A stretch of 64,000 nucleotides of DNA from Streptomyces cellulosae (GTDB lineage Bacteria > Actinomycetota > Actinomycetes > Streptomycetales > Streptomycetaceae), in the NCBI GenBank assembly GCA_014655195.1, contig BNBH01000008.1, positions 186,001-250,000 on the forward strand, written 5' to 3'. The notes below the pieces were generated by a model. That model did no database searches. It was given only the letters and a program-made list of their open reading frames with translations, and had not been told where the DNA came from. Position numbers and translations under genes: made by a program. Positions 24,267-33,215 of this stretch are shown piece by piece. Position 1 is the first letter of the stretch, and each line of letters starts with the position of its first letter.

Positions 24267-25802
24267 ATGTTCGACCACACGTACGACAACCCGGTGATCA
24301 GCGGTTTCCACCCCGACCCGAGCGTGTGCCGGGTCGGCGACGACTACTACCTGGTGTGCTCCAGCTTCGAGTACTTCCCCGGGCTGCCCCTCTTCCACAG
24401 CCGGGACCTCGTGCACTGGGAGCAGATCGGCAACGTCCTCGACCGCCCCGCCCAACTGCCGCTGCCGCTCCCCGGCTCGAAGGCGTCCGGGGGCCTCTAC
24501 GCCCCCACGATCCGGCACCACGACGGCCGCTTCTGGGTGGTGAACACCAACGTCGACGGCGGCGGCAACTTCGTCGTCACGGCCGAGCGCCCCGAGGGGC
24601 CGTGGAGCGACCCCGTCTGGATCGGCATCGAGGGCATCGACCCCGACCTGGCGTGGGAGGAGGACGGCACCTGCTGGTGCGCCCATTCCGGACCCGCGGG
24701 CGGCATCAACCTGGCGCGGATCGACCCGGTCACGGGCACGGTGCTTGAGGGCCCCTTCCCCACCTGGTCCGGCAGCGGCCTCAAGTACCCGGAGGCGCCG
24801 CACCTCCACCGCATCGGCGACTGGTGGTACCTGCTGATCGCCGAGGGCGGCACGGAGCGCGGCCACGCCGTGTCGGTGGCCCGCGCCCGCTCCCCGCGCG
24901 GCCCGTGGGAGGACGCGCCCGGAAACCCCCTGCTCTCCCACAGCGGCACCGCCCGCCCGATCCAGAACACCGGCCACGCCGACCTCGTGCAGGCGCCCGA
25001 CGGCGGTTGGTGGATGGTGCTGCTCGGCGTCCGCCCCCGCGGGTTCACGCCCGACGTGCACGTCCTGGGCCGGGAGACGTTCCTGACGCCCGTGGAGTGG
25101 GACGAGGACGGCTGGCCGGTCGTCGCGCCCGTGCCGGAGCGTCATGCGGCGCCCGGCGGCGCCTGGCACCCCGTACCGGCTCCGCCCGCCCGCGACGACT
25201 TCGACGGGACCGCCCTCGCCCCGCACTGGATCTCGCCGTTCACCCGCCCGGACGGCTCCTGGTCGCTCACGGAGCGTCCCGGCTCGCTGGTGCTGCGCGC
25301 GACCGGCCCCACCCTGGACACCCCCGGCTACACGTTCGTCGGCCGCCGCCAGCAGCACCTCGACTGCCGCGTCACCGCCCAGGTCGACCCGGGCACCGGG
25401 CGCGGCGGGATCTGCGTACGACTCGACGAGGCCCACCACTACGAGGTGGAGGTCGGCGGCGGCGAGGTGCGCGTGGTCGCGCGGATCGGGCCGCTGAGCG
25501 AGACCGTGGCCCAGCGGTCCGCCCCGCCCGGTCCGCTGGTCCTCGGCGTGACCGTCCGCACCTCGGACCTGGTGCCCGCGTCGCCCCTGCTCACCGACGG
25601 ACACACCACCGGCCCCGACACGCTGGCCTTCTGGCTGGGCGACCCCACCGCCCCGGGCGCCCACCCGCTCGCCGAACTGGACGGGCGCTACCTGTCCACC
25701 GAGGTCGCCGCCGGCTTCACCGGCCGTGTCATCGGCATGTACGCCACGGAGGGTTCGGTCGCCTTCGACTGGTTCGAGTACGTCCCGACGCCCGCCGTGT
25801 GA
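24267..25802 (+). CDS. Glycoside hydrolase family 43 (beta-xylosidase / arabinofuranosidase)
   Basis: A 511-residue cytoplasmic enzyme (no signal peptide). The N-terminal five-bladed propeller has the GH43 triad: base Asp17 (GFHPDPSVCRVGDDYYLV), pKa-modulating Asp125 (GIDPDLAWEEDG) and acid Glu176 (LKYPEAPHLHR). From about residue 305 a C-terminal beta-sandwich (DDFDGTALAPHWISPF) follows, as in beta-xylosidases of subfamilies 10-12. It should release xylose or arabinose from imported oligosaccharides. A -10-like TAGACT at 24227-24232 and a GGGGAGG ribosome site support the start. It is followed by a LacI regulator and faces an ABC importer operon, forming one catabolic module. Confidence 0.87.
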   Translation: MFDHTYDNPVISGFHPDPSVCRVGDDYYLVCSSFEYFPGLPLFHSRDLVHWEQIGNVLDRPAQLPLPLPGSKASGGLYAPTIRHHDGRFWVVNTNVDGGGNFVVTAERPEGPWSDPVWIGIEGIDPDLAWEEDGTCWCAHSGPAGGINLARIDPVTGTVLEGPFPTWSGSGLKYPEAPHLHRIGDWWYLLIAEGGTERGHAVSVARARSPRGPWEDAPGNPLLSHSGTARPIQNTGHADLVQAPDGGWWMVLLGVRPRGFTPDVHVLGRETFLTPVEWDEDGWPVVAPVPERHAAPGGAWHPVPAPPARDDFDGTALAPHWISPFTRPDGSWSLTERPGSLVLRATGPTLDTPGYTFVGRRQQHLDCRVTAQVDPGTGRGGICVRLDEAHHYEVEVGGGEVRVVARIGPLSETVAQRSAPPGPLVLGVTVRTSDLVPASPLLTDGHTTGPDTLAFWLGDPTAPGAHPLAELDGRYLSTEVAAGFTGRVIGMYATEGSVAFDWFEYVPTPAV

Positions 25803-25841
25803 GGGACCGCTGAAGGCCGTAGGGCCCTGCGCCGGTTGGGC

Positions 25842-25847
25842 TAATCT
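25842..25847 (+). promoter_or_regulatory. -10 element of a leaderless promoter (LacI gene)
   Basis: TAATCT lies seven bases before ATG 25855. The same hexamer and spacing recurs at 32211-32216 before another gene. Confidence 0.55.
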
Positions 25848-25854
25848 GTCCCCC

Positions 25855-26898
25855 ATGCCACCCCGACCAGCCGGAACGCGTCCCACCCTGTCCCTGGTCG
25901 CCGAGACCGCCGGCACCAGCGTTCCGACCGTGTCGAAGGTACTGCGCGGCGGGACCGACGTCTCGGCGGAGACCCGCGCGCGGGTCATGGAGGCCGTACG
26001 GGCCGTCGGCTACACCCGCAGGGGCGGCGGCAAGGCCGAGGCCGGGCGGGACGAGAACGGCCGGTCCGACGTCCTCGACCTGGTGGTCACCCACTTCGAG
26101 GGGTCGTGGGCGAACCTCCTCATCGCCGGAGCCGGCCGCGAGGCCGCCGCGGCGGGGCTCGACGTCGTGCTGACCCTTGCCGAGCCGCACGGCGACTGGG
26201 TGTCGCGGGTGCTCCGCAGGCGCACCCTCGGCGTGGTGGGCACGCTGGTCGACCCGGCGTCGCCGCAGTTCGGCGCGCTGTTCGCGGCGGGCGTCCCGGT
26301 GGTGCTGATCGACCCGATGACCACACCGCCCGCGGGCGTGACCAGCGTCGGCGTCGCGAACTGGGAGGGCGGCCGCATGGCCGCCGAGCATCTGCTGTCC
26401 CTCGGCCACGAGCGGCTCGGCGTGGTCGCCGGGCACGCCCGCCATCTGTTCAGCCGGGCCCGCGTCGACGGCTTCCGCGGGGCGGCCGACACGGAGACCG
26501 GCGGACGGGCCACGGTGACGGTGACGTACGGCGGCTGGAACCGCGCCAAGGCGGCGGCCGCCACCCACGCCCTCCTCGACGAGAACCCGGGCATCACGGC
26601 GGTCTTCGCCTGCGCCGACTCGATGGCGCTCGGCGTCTACGACGCGCTGGGCGAGCGGGGTCTGCGGGTCCCCGACGACATCAGCGTCATCGGCTTCGAC
26701 GACCTGCCGGAGGCGCAGTACATCACCCCCGGCCTGACGACCGTACGGCAGCCCAGCACCGAACTGGGCGCCGCGGCGGTCAAGTTGCTGCTGGACCTCG
26801 CGCGCGGCGAGGACGGCGGGACCCGCGCCGCGGCCCGGGTGAAGCTGGCGACGGAACTGGTCGTCCGCGCCTCGACCGGCCCCGTGTCACACGGGTGA
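25855..26898 (+). CDS. LacI family transcriptional regulator of the GH43/ABC module
   Basis: A 347-residue repressor. The helix-turn-helix occupies residues 11-60 (TLSLVAETAGTSVPTVSKVL, then RVMEAVRAVGY with the hinge following), and the periplasmic-binding-protein-like sensor domain fills the rest. DISVIGFDDLPEAQYITPGL and TTVRQPSTELG are family landmarks. Its neighbours, a GH43 enzyme and a sugar importer, imply control by a xylo- or arabino-oligosaccharide or its product. The perfect CG-centred 18-bp palindrome at 30729-30746, over the importer promoter, is the best operator candidate. It appears to be leaderless. The end overlaps the last bases of the opposing pseudogene. Confidence 0.88.
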   Translation: MPPRPAGTRPTLSLVAETAGTSVPTVSKVLRGGTDVSAETRARVMEAVRAVGYTRRGGGKAEAGRDENGRSDVLDLVVTHFEGSWANLLIAGAGREAAAAGLDVVLTLAEPHGDWVSRVLRRRTLGVVGTLVDPASPQFGALFAAGVPVVLIDPMTTPPAGVTSVGVANWEGGRMAAEHLLSLGHERLGVVAGHARHLFSRARVDGFRGAADTETGGRATVTVTYGGWNRAKAAAATHALLDENPGITAVFACADSMALGVYDALGERGLRVPDDISVIGFDDLPEAQYITPGLTTVRQPSTELGAAAVKLLLDLARGEDGGTRAAARVKLATELVVRASTGPVSHG

Positions 26899-27581
26899 CG
26901 TGACGACGTCGAGGACGAGCCGGCTCGGCCGCCCGGGGCCCGCGGCCCCGGCGCGGTACGCCTCGCCCGTCGCGATCGCCTGCTCGGTCGCCTCGTGGCG
27001 CCGGCGCTCGGCCTCCCGTTCGCGGGCGGAGGGGAGACGGGCGATCGCGTCCGGCGCGATGGCGTGGTGCGTCCACGCGAGGGCGCTGCCGAGCTCCGCA
27101 CGCCACCCCGGAAGCGGAAGCCGTCGAGCGCGGACAGCGTGGGCGTCATGGCGGGGGCGAGCGCCCGCAGCGCCGGGGCGCCGCCGAGCAGCGGGGCGAA
27201 CTGGGTGTCGGAGGCGTAGGACGCGCCCCACATGCCCACGGCGCCGTCGCACTCGGGGCGGGCCGCGAGCCCGGCCACGGCGTCGGCGCCGTCCGCCTCC
27301 TCCTGGGCGCAGGGGTCCAAGACGCCCTCGGAACCGAAGCGGCCCCGCACGTCCTGGAGCGCGACCAGGTAGCCGGCGGCCACCGGGCGGCGGACGTCCA
27401 GGTACCCGTCGTCCTCCTCGCGCGTCACGTCGTAGGGGTGGCGGGTGAGGAGGGCCGGCCGGGGCCCGGTGCCGTGCGGGAGGAGCAGTAAGGTCCGCAG
27501 CCGTGTTCCGTCGCGCGACGGGCAGGTCACCTCCCGCCGTTCGGCGACCGGGTCCGGTGTCGGCCGGGAGGTGACGGTCAC
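26887..27581 (-). pseudogene. Decayed CocE/NonD-type hydrolase (frameshifted and truncated)
   Basis: The reading frame starts at GTG 27581, with a GAAGGGA site, 17 bases after the permease stop. It encodes a recognisable X-Pro dipeptidyl-peptidase/CocE N-terminus: SRDGTRLRTLLLLPHG, ALQDVRGRFGSEG and the nucleophile elbow GMWGASYAS. After LDGFRFRGGV the homology jumps to another frame (RAELGSALAWTHHAIAPDA), consistent with loss of one G near 27097. The shifted frame then ends at 26887 after about 70 residues. Known enzymes have 500 or more residues, so the lid and the C-terminal jelly-roll domain are missing. It was once the last gene of the importer operon. A sequencing error could explain the shift, but not the truncation. 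Confidence 0.72.
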
Positions 27582-27598
27582 GGCTGCGGTCCCTTCCC

Positions 27599-28450
27599 TC
27601 AGCCCTTCACCGCGCCGGTGAGACCGCCGACGATGCGCTTCTCGAAGACCGAGAAGAACACCAGGGCGGGCAGCATCGCGAGCGAGGTGAAGGCGAGCAC
27701 CTTCGCGGTGTCCGTGGAGTACTGCGAGGAGAACACCTGCACGCCCAGCGGCAGCGTGAAGTTGGCCTGCGAGTTGAGGACGTACAGGGGCAGCAGGTAG
27801 TTGTTCCAGCTGCCGACGAAGGCGAGGATGCCGACGGTGACCACGCCGGGCAGCGACAGCGGGACCACCATGCGGAAGAAGAACCCGAGCCGGCTCATCC
27901 CGTCGAGCGCGGCGGCCTCCTCGATCTCGTTCGGGATGGCCCGCAGGAACGGCACCAGGATGATGACGGTCGTCGGCAGGCCGAACGCGATCTGCGGGAC
28001 GATCACGCCCAGCAGGTTGTCGACGAGCCCGAGGTCCTTGATCACCAGGTAGAGCGGGGTGATCGCGATGACCATCGGGAACATCAGGCCCGCCGCGAAC
28101 AGCGAGTACATGGCGCCCTTGAACCGGAAGTCGTAGCGGGCGATGACGAAGCTGACCATCAGCCCCAGCGCGACGATGCCGGCCGTGCTGGCGAGCGCCA
28201 CGATCAGCGAGTTGGCGAACTCGCCCCAGAACACCGACGACTTGAGGACGCCGAGGTAGTTGACGGTGACCCAGGGGTCGGGCAGCGCGGCCGGATCGGT
28301 GGTGATATGGGCGTTGGTCCGGAAGCCCCCGAGCACGATGTAGAGCACCGGCGCGACGCACACGCCGACGAACAGCAGCGCCACGAAGTAGGTGACGGGG
28401 CCGCCGTCGCGCCCTTTGGGCTTCCGGGAGAGGGTGGTCGTCGCGCTCAT
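27599..28450 (-). CDS. Sugar ABC transporter permease (MalG type)
   Basis: A 283-residue inner-membrane permease of the CUT1 carbohydrate importer family with six predicted transmembrane helices. The cytoplasmic EAA loop that docks the ATPase is visible as EEAAALDGMSRLGFFFRMVVPL. It pairs with the permease encoded just upstream: its ATG (28450-28448) shares one base with the upstream TGA (TGATG), so translation is coupled. No ATP-binding subunit lies in the operon; in Streptomyces such importers are commonly energised by the shared ATPase MsiK. The substrate is inferred from the neighbouring GH43 gene to be a pentose oligosaccharide. Confidence 0.9.
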   Translation of the reverse strand: MSATTTLSRKPKGRDGGPVTYFVALLFVGVCVAPVLYIVLGGFRTNAHITTDPAALPDPWVTVNYLGVLKSSVFWGEFANSLIVALASTAGIVALGLMVSFVIARYDFRFKGAMYSLFAAGLMFPMVIAITPLYLVIKDLGLVDNLLGVIVPQIAFGLPTTVIILVPFLRAIPNEIEEAAALDGMSRLGFFFRMVVPLSLPGVVTVGILAFVGSWNNYLLPLYVLNSQANFTLPLGVQVFSSQYSTDTAKVLAFTSLAMLPALVFFSVFEKRIVGGLTGAVKG

Positions 28451-29391
28451 CACACGGTCCCTTCGGTGACGGCGCCCCTGAGGTCGCGGCGCAGGACGAA
28501 CCGCTGGTAGATCAGCGCGACGACCAGCGAGATCACGAACATCACCACGGCGACGGCGCTTCCGTAGCCGTAGTTGCCCGCGTTGCGGCCCTGGGCGAGC
28601 ATGTAGATCGCCATGGTGGAGGTCCCGGCGGTGCCCGAGACGTACTGGCCCCAGATGATGTAGACGAGGTCGAACAGCTGCAGCGAGCCGATGATCGACA
28701 GGAACGCCCAGATGCGGATCGTCGGCCCCAGCAGCGGCAGCGTGATGCGGCGCTGGATCTGCCAGTAGGAGGCGCCGTCGATCTGCGCGGCCTCGAAGAT
28801 CTCGTCGGGGATCGACTGCAGTCCCGCGAGCATCAGGATCACCGCGAAGCCGAGGTACTTCCAGGTGATGACGGCCATCAGCGTCCAGAGCGCCAGGTCC
28901 GGGTCGGAGATCCAGTCGGCCTCCAGCGAGCCCAGACCGATCGCGCGCAGCAGGCCGTTGACGGCGCCGTCGCTCTGCAGCATCAGGCTCCAGCCGGTGC
29001 CGACGATCACCTCGGAGATGATGTACGGCACGAAGACCAGGACGCGGATGGCGGAGCGGCCGCGGATCCGGCGGTTGAGCAGCAGGGCGAGACCGATCGC
29101 CAGGGGCCCCTGGAGGACCAGGGACAGCACCAGGATCAGGCCGTTGTGCCACAGCACGTCGTGGAAGGCGGGGTCGGTGAGGATCAGCCGGTAGTTGTTC
29201 AGGCCGACCCAGTCGGTGGGGTCCCCGTAGCCCTTCCACCGGTAGAAGCCGTAGTAGGCGGCGAGCACGACCGGGAAGATCACGAACGCCAGGAAGACGA
29301 GGACGGCCGGTGCGGACAGGACGGCGATCTCCAGTCGCGTCCTGCCCCGGCGGCGTGCGGCCGCACGCCGCGGGGCGAGGGTGTCGCTCAT
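28450..29391 (-). CDS. Sugar ABC transporter permease (MalF type)
   Basis: A 313-residue permease with an N-terminal Arg-rich cytoplasmic tail (APRRAAARRRGRTRLE), six hydrophobic helices and the EAA loop FEAAQIDGASYWQIQRRITL. It is the MalF-like partner of the downstream permease. It follows the substrate-binding lipoprotein gene by ten bases and overlaps the next gene by one base. Length and topology are normal for CUT1 permeases. The three importer genes form one operon read from the promoter at about 30741-30770. Confidence 0.9.
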   Translation of the reverse strand: MSDTLAPRRAAARRRGRTRLEIAVLSAPAVLVFLAFVIFPVVLAAYYGFYRWKGYGDPTDWVGLNNYRLILTDPAFHDVLWHNGLILVLSLVLQGPLAIGLALLLNRRIRGRSAIRVLVFVPYIISEVIVGTGWSLMLQSDGAVNGLLRAIGLGSLEADWISDPDLALWTLMAVITWKYLGFAVILMLAGLQSIPDEIFEAAQIDGASYWQIQRRITLPLLGPTIRIWAFLSIIGSLQLFDLVYIIWGQYVSGTAGTSTMAIYMLAQGRNAGNYGYGSAVAVVMFVISLVVALIYQRFVLRRDLRGAVTEGTV

Positions 29392-29401
29392 GTCTGTCCG
29401 G

Positions 29402-30688
29402 TCAGCCCTTCTCCGCCGCGGCCTTGACGTCCTTGACGATGTCGGCCGCGGTGCCCTTGCCGGCCAGCAGGTTCACCACGGCGATGTTCATGGCGTTGCC
29501 GACGTTCTGGCCGTAGAGGGTGTCGAGGAACTGCATGGAGTAGGCGGCCTTGTTGAACGCCTGCAGCGCCGAGATGTTGTACGGCTCGGTGACGACGCCC
29601 TGGGCCGCCTTGTTCACCGGGATGGTGTCGAAGGCCTCGGCGTAGGCCTCCTGCTGTTCCTTGGTCACCGTGAACCGGAGGAAGGCGAGGGCTTCTTCGG
29701 GCGCGTTCTTGGACAGGGAGTAGCCGCCGGCGCCGCCCATGATGGCGGTGGGGTCGCCCTTGCCGCCGGGGACGGCCGGGAAGGGGAACCAGCCGAGGTC
29801 GGGGAGCGGCTTCTTGTCCGGGGTCAGGTCGGCGATGACGCCCGGGTTCCAGTTGCCCATGAGCTCCATGCCGGCCTTGTGGTTGGCGATCAGGCCCGCC
29901 GACGATCCGGCGCCCTGCTGCGAGGTGGCCGTGAGGAAGCCCTTCTGGAAGGGGTCGGCGCCCAGGAGGTCCGCGAGGTCCTCGCCGGCCTTCGTCCAGC
30001 AGGGGTCGTCGAAGGTGAGCGACTTGGCCGACTCCTGCAGCGTCTCCTGGCTGCACTCGCGCAGGGCGAAGTTGTAGTACCAGTGCGCGGCGGGCCAGGC
30101 GTCCTTGGCGCCGACCGCGATGGGGGCGACCTTGATCGCCTTCAGTTTCGCGACGGCGTCCTTCAGCTCGTCCACCGTCGTCGGGGGCGCGGTGATGCCG
30201 GCCTTCTTGAAGAGGTCCTTGCTGTAGTAGACGCCCTCGGGCTGGGTGTCGAGCGGCATCGCGTAGACCTTGCCGTCGATGGAGACGCCCTCGAGGGCCG
30301 CCTCGCCCACGTTCCCCCGGTCGGTGTCGGTGAGCGGCAGCTCCTTGATCTGGCCGGCGTCGACCATGGCCTGCATCTTGCCGCCGCCGCGCTGGAGGAA
30401 GATGTCGGGCGCGGAGCCGGAGTTGAGGGCGTTCTGCAGCTTGCCGTCGAGGTCCTCGTTCTGCACGGACTGGATCTTGATGGTGACGTCGGGGTGCAGC
30501 TTCTTGTACTCCTTGGCGGCGTCCTGCCAGAAGACCAGGCCGCGTCCCTCCATGGCGTTCGTCCACACGGTCACCGTCGCCGCGCCGCCGCCGGCGCCGT
30601 CGTCACCGCCACCGGCACATCCGCCGGCGGCGAGTGCGAGGCACAGGCCGATCGCGGCAGCCGTCGCGCTGCGGGTCATCCTCGTCAT
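29402..30688 (-). CDS. Extracellular sugar-binding lipoprotein of ABC importer
   Basis: A 428-residue solute-binding protein of the CUT1 class. The signal peptide ends in the lipobox AAGGC (Cys about residue 24), followed by a Gly-rich linker. The mature domain shows the usual features VTVWTNAMEGRG, APDIFLQRGGGKMQAMVDAG and KVYAMPLDTQPEGVYYSKDLF. A Cys pair (about residues 211 and 230) may form a disulfide. It captures oligosaccharides outside the cell and delivers them to the two permeases downstream. ATG 30688 is chosen because an AGGAG site lies eight bases before it. A palindromic operator overlaps its promoter. Confidence 0.9.
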   Translation of the reverse strand: MTRMTRSATAAAIGLCLALAAGGCAGGGDDGAGGGAATVTVWTNAMEGRGLVFWQDAAKEYKKLHPDVTIKIQSVQNEDLDGKLQNALNSGSAPDIFLQRGGGKMQAMVDAGQIKELPLTDTDRGNVGEAALEGVSIDGKVYAMPLDTQPEGVYYSKDLFKKAGITAPPTTVDELKDAVAKLKAIKVAPIAVGAKDAWPAAHWYYNFALRECSQETLQESAKSLTFDDPCWTKAGEDLADLLGADPFQKGFLTATSQQGAGSSAGLIANHKAGMELMGNWNPGVIADLTPDKKPLPDLGWFPFPAVPGGKGDPTAIMGGAGGYSLSKNAPEEALAFLRFTVTKEQQEAYAEAFDTIPVNKAAQGVVTEPYNISALQAFNKAAYSMQFLDTLYGQNVGNAMNIAVVNLLAGKGTAADIVKDVKAAAEKG

Positions 30689-30728
30689 CGTGGAGCTCCT
30701 GATCTGTCGCCAGTGATCCAAAAGCTGA

Positions 30729-30746
30729 TTAGTTTGCGCAAACTAA
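30729..30746. promoter_or_regulatory. Perfect 18-bp CG-centred palindrome, likely LacI-family operator
   Basis: TTAGTTTGCGCAAACTAA is a perfect palindrome 41 bases before the binding-protein start. Its central CG and length are typical of LacI-family operators. It overlaps the predicted -10 box, so a bound repressor would block transcription of the importer operon. The regulator encoded at 25855-26898 is the natural partner. Confidence 0.72.
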
Positions 30747-30770
30747 CGAGCCGTCCGCGAAGTGAGGCAA
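30741..30770 (-). promoter_or_regulatory. Predicted promoter of the GH43-linked importer operon
   Basis: On the minus strand a -35-like TTGCCT (30770-30765) is followed, after 18 bases, by a -10-like TTAGTT (30746-30741). The -10 is embedded in the palindromic operator. Confidence 0.45.
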
Positions 30771-30847
30771 GGTGTATCGTCGAAAATGTCGGCGGAGCAA
30801 CAGAAAGTTTTCGCAAGTTGCCCAATCGTTACCGAGATGGCGACCAT

Positions 30848-30865
30848 CGTTCGACATGTCGAACG
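30848..30865. promoter_or_regulatory. Second perfect 18-bp palindrome upstream of the importer operon
   Basis: CGTTCGACATGTCGAACG is a perfect palindrome about 160 bases before the binding-protein start and 46 bases from the hemE terminator hairpin. Its sequence differs from the first palindrome, so it may serve another regulator. The surrounding 100 bases are clearly less GC-rich than average. Confidence 0.5.
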
Positions 30866-30910
30866 TGACAACAAGGGGGCGGGCGCGCGGTGGGTTCCCG
30901 GGAACGCCGA

Positions 30911-30948
30911 AGGCCGGTGCGGCGCGCGGGAACGCGCGGCACCGGCCT
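30911..30948. terminator. Hairpin terminator after hemE
   Basis: A ten-base outer stem (30911-30920 with 30939-30948) encloses a further GCGCG/CGCGC stem and a short loop, forming a very stable hairpin 46 bases beyond the hemE stop. It is symmetrical and could work in both directions. Confidence 0.65.
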
Positions 30949-30993
30949 CAGCGGCGGCCCGGGGGCCGCCTCAGAACGATCAGCTGTATACGG

Positions 30994-32061
30994 TCAATGG
31001 GCGGTCGCCGTGTGCACGTACTCCACCAGCCGCGTCAGCGCGTCCGGGTCCGTGGACGGCATGACGCCGTGACCGAGGTTGAAGACGTGGCCCTCCAGGC
31101 CGGCGGCCGAGTCCAGGACCTCCTGGGCCTTGGTCTCGACGGCCTCGCGGCCGGCGAACAGCACGGTCGGGTCGAGGTTGCCCTGGAGCGCCTTGCCGGG
31201 GCCGACGCGGCGGGCGGCCTCGTCCAGCGGGACGCGCCAGTCGACGCCGACGACGTCCGCGCCGGCCTCGCCCATCAGCCCGAGCAGTTCGCCGGTGCCT
31301 ACGCCGAAGTGGATGCGCGGCACCTCGTAGGAGGCGACCGCGTCGAACACCTTCGCCGACGCGGGCAGCACCGAGCGGCGGTAGTCGGCGGGGGCGAGCG
31401 CGCCGGCCCAGGAGTCGAAGAGCTGCACGGCCGAGGCGCCGGCCTCGATCTGCACCTTCAGGAACGCCGCCGTGATGTCCGCGAGCCGGTCCAGCAGGTC
31501 CGCCCACAGCTCAGGATCGCCGTACATCATCGCCTTGGCGTTCTCGTACGTGCGGGACGGGCCGCCCTCGACGAGGTAGCTGGCGAGGGTGAAGGGGGCG
31601 CCCGCGAAACCGATCAGCGGGGTGGCGCCCAGCTCCCGGGTCAGCATCCCGATCGCCTCGGTGACGTAGGGGACGTCCTCGGGGGTCAGGTCGCGCAGCC
31701 GGTCGAGGTCGGCGCGGGTGCGCACCGGCCGCTCGACGACCGGGCCGACGCCCGGCTTGATGTCGAGGTCGATGCCGATGGCCTTGAGGGGCACGACGAT
31801 GTCGCTGAAGTAGATGGCCGCGTCGACCTGGTGGCGGCGCACCGGCTGGAGCGTGATCTCGGTGACCAGGTCGGGGCGCATGCAGGAGTCGAGCATGCCG
31901 ATGCCCTCGCGCACCTTGCGGTACTCCGGCAGGGAGCGCCCGGCCTGCCGCATGAACCACACCGGGGTGTGCGGCACCGGCTCACGCCGGCACGCCTTGA
32001 GGAAGGCACTGTCGTACGTCGAAGTCGGCTGGCTGCCCGTCGGGCTCACGTTGGCGCTCAC
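30994..32061 (-). CDS. hemE: Uroporphyrinogen decarboxylase HemE
   Basis: A 355-residue enzyme that decarboxylates the four acetate groups of uroporphyrinogen III to give coproporphyrinogen III, the branch point of the coproporphyrin-dependent heme route. The N-terminal signature [20 protein letters not shown] carries the substrate-binding Arg residues. [17 protein letters not shown] and [16 protein letters not shown], with [10 protein letters not shown], are canonical, and [12 protein letters not shown] closes the barrel. The GTG start (32061) lacks a clear ribosome site. The products feed HemG and HemQ, which are encoded at 17.6-19.8 kb. It is divergent from the DUF3000 gene, an arrangement common in Streptomyces. 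Confidence 0.94.
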   Translation of the reverse strand: MSANVSPTGSQPTSTYDSAFLKACRREPVPHTPVWFMRQAGRSLPEYRKVREGIGMLDSCMRPDLVTEITLQPVRRHQVDAAIYFSDIVVPLKAIGIDLDIKPGVGPVVERPVRTRADLDRLRDLTPEDVPYVTEAIGMLTRELGATPLIGFAGAPFTLASYLVEGGPSRTYENAKAMMYGDPELWADLLDRLADITAAFLKVQIEAGASAVQLFDSWAGALAPADYRRSVLPASAKVFDAVASYEVPRIHFGVGTGELLGLMGEAGADVVGVDWRVPLDEAARRVGPGKALQGNLDPTVLFAGREAVETKAQEVLDSAAGLEGHVFNLGHGVMPSTDPDALTRLVEYVHTATAH

Positions 32062-32210
32062 ACCGGCAAGTCTCGCATGACGCCGCGACGGCGCGGCCCG
32101 CCGGGGAGCCCTGACCGCGGGGAGCGGGGGCGCGCGGCGGGGGTACGGCGTGATCCGGACACCCCCGGACGGCACGGGTGTCCCTCCCTGCGCCGACGGC
32201 CCGTTCCGCT

Positions 32211-32216
32211 TAATCT
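32211..32216 (+). promoter_or_regulatory. -10 element of a leaderless promoter (DUF3000 gene)
   Basis: TAATCT lies seven bases before ATG 32224; same hexamer and spacing as before the LacI gene at 25855. Confidence 0.55.
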
Positions 32217-32223
32217 TCCCCGC

Positions 32224-32898
32224 ATGGCTGCGGCTCAGGGACGACTGTCGGACGGCGCTGGCGGAATGGACGAATCCAAGGAGGCTGGGAGCACCACCGG
32301 ACCCGGGGGCGCACCCCCGCCGCCCTTCCGGAGCGCTGTCGACGCGCTGCGCGGCGCGCGGCTGCGGCCGCAGATCGAGGTCGAGCCCACCCCCGCGCCG
32401 AAACGCCTCGCTCCGTACGCGTACGCGCTGGAGGCGGCGGTCGTGGACGGCGAGGAGGATCTCGCCGACGGCCGTCTGGTGCTGCTGTACGACCCTGCCG
32501 GGCACGACGCCTGGCACGGCACGTTCCGGCTGGTGACCCTGGTGCGCGCGGAGCTGGAGCCGGAGATGGCGGCGGACCCGCTGCTGCCGGACGTGTGCTG
32601 GTCCTGGCTGACGGGTGCGCTCACCGCGCGCGGGCTGGCGTTCGGCGAGCCGAGCGGGACGGTGACGCGGGCGAGCTCCCACTACTTCGGCGGGCTGTCC
32701 GAGCGGCCCGCCGCCTCGCAGATCGAGATCCGCGCCTCGTGGACGCCCCGGGAGGGGCTCGGCGGGGTGCCGGACACGGCGACCCATCTGGTCGCCTGGT
32801 GCGATCTGCTCGCGCAGGTGGCGGGGCTGCCGCCGGCCGCGCCCGGCGACGCGTCGGTGGTGACGCTGCCGCAGCGGCGGGGGCCGCAGTCGCGCTGA
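32224..32898 (+). CDS. DUF3000 family protein
   Basis: A 224-residue cytoplasmic protein of the actinobacterial DUF3000 family, usually found between hemE and the ribonuclease D gene. After a Gly/Ser/Pro-rich N-terminus the conserved domain starts at [20 protein letters not shown]. It includes [20 protein letters not shown] and [19 protein letters not shown]. No catalytic motif is apparent and the function is unknown. The placement divergent from hemE is the main clue. It appears to be leaderless. An internal ATG about 15 codons in (MDESKEAG) is an alternative start. Confidence 0.85.
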   Translation: MAAAQGRLSDGAGGMDESKEAGSTTGPGGAPPPPFRSAVDALRGARLRPQIEVEPTPAPKRLAPYAYALEAAVVDGEEDLADGRLVLLYDPAGHDAWHGTFRLVTLVRAELEPEMAADPLLPDVCWSWLTGALTARGLAFGEPSGTVTRASSHYFGGLSERPAASQIEIRASWTPREGLGGVPDTATHLVAWCDLLAQVAGLPPAAPGDASVVTLPQRRGPQSR

Positions 32899-33215
32899 CA
32901 CCCTCGCCGGGTCGGATTTCGGCCAGTCGTGGCGACGACCGCCCGGGATGTCCCGTTCCAAACCTCACGGGCGCCTCATTGGCCGTCACTTTGTCGATAC
33001 GGCCACATTCGGAAGCGTTTCGCCGCGGACCGAAACCGTTCGATCTTCGAATGATCGATCGTGCGTCCGAATTGCCCGGATTGTTACTCACCAGATCGTG
33101 ATCATTTCCTAAAGGACTTCAGGTTTGCTGCCGAAGACGACTGTGACCTTGAAAGCACGGTTCGTCCCGGCTTCACCCCCACGAGCCGGCCCCGTCCCGC
33201 ACCCCAGGAGGCCTG
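32899..33215. other. Promoter region of the response regulator gene
   Basis: A gap of 317 bases, notably AT-richer than its surroundings between about 32980 and 33150, which suggests a regulated promoter region. Several ATCGAT/TTCGAA-type short inverted sequences cluster at 33040-33065. No gene is convincing in it. An AGGAG site at 33206-33210 serves the next gene. Confidence 0.45.

Noticed and set aside
22799..24289. A 496-codon minus-strand frame covering the rhomboid gene
   Set aside because: Only the final 116 codons have a ribosome site and natural composition; the rest is the mirror of the rhomboid gene, rich in His/Arg/Gln low-complexity sequence.
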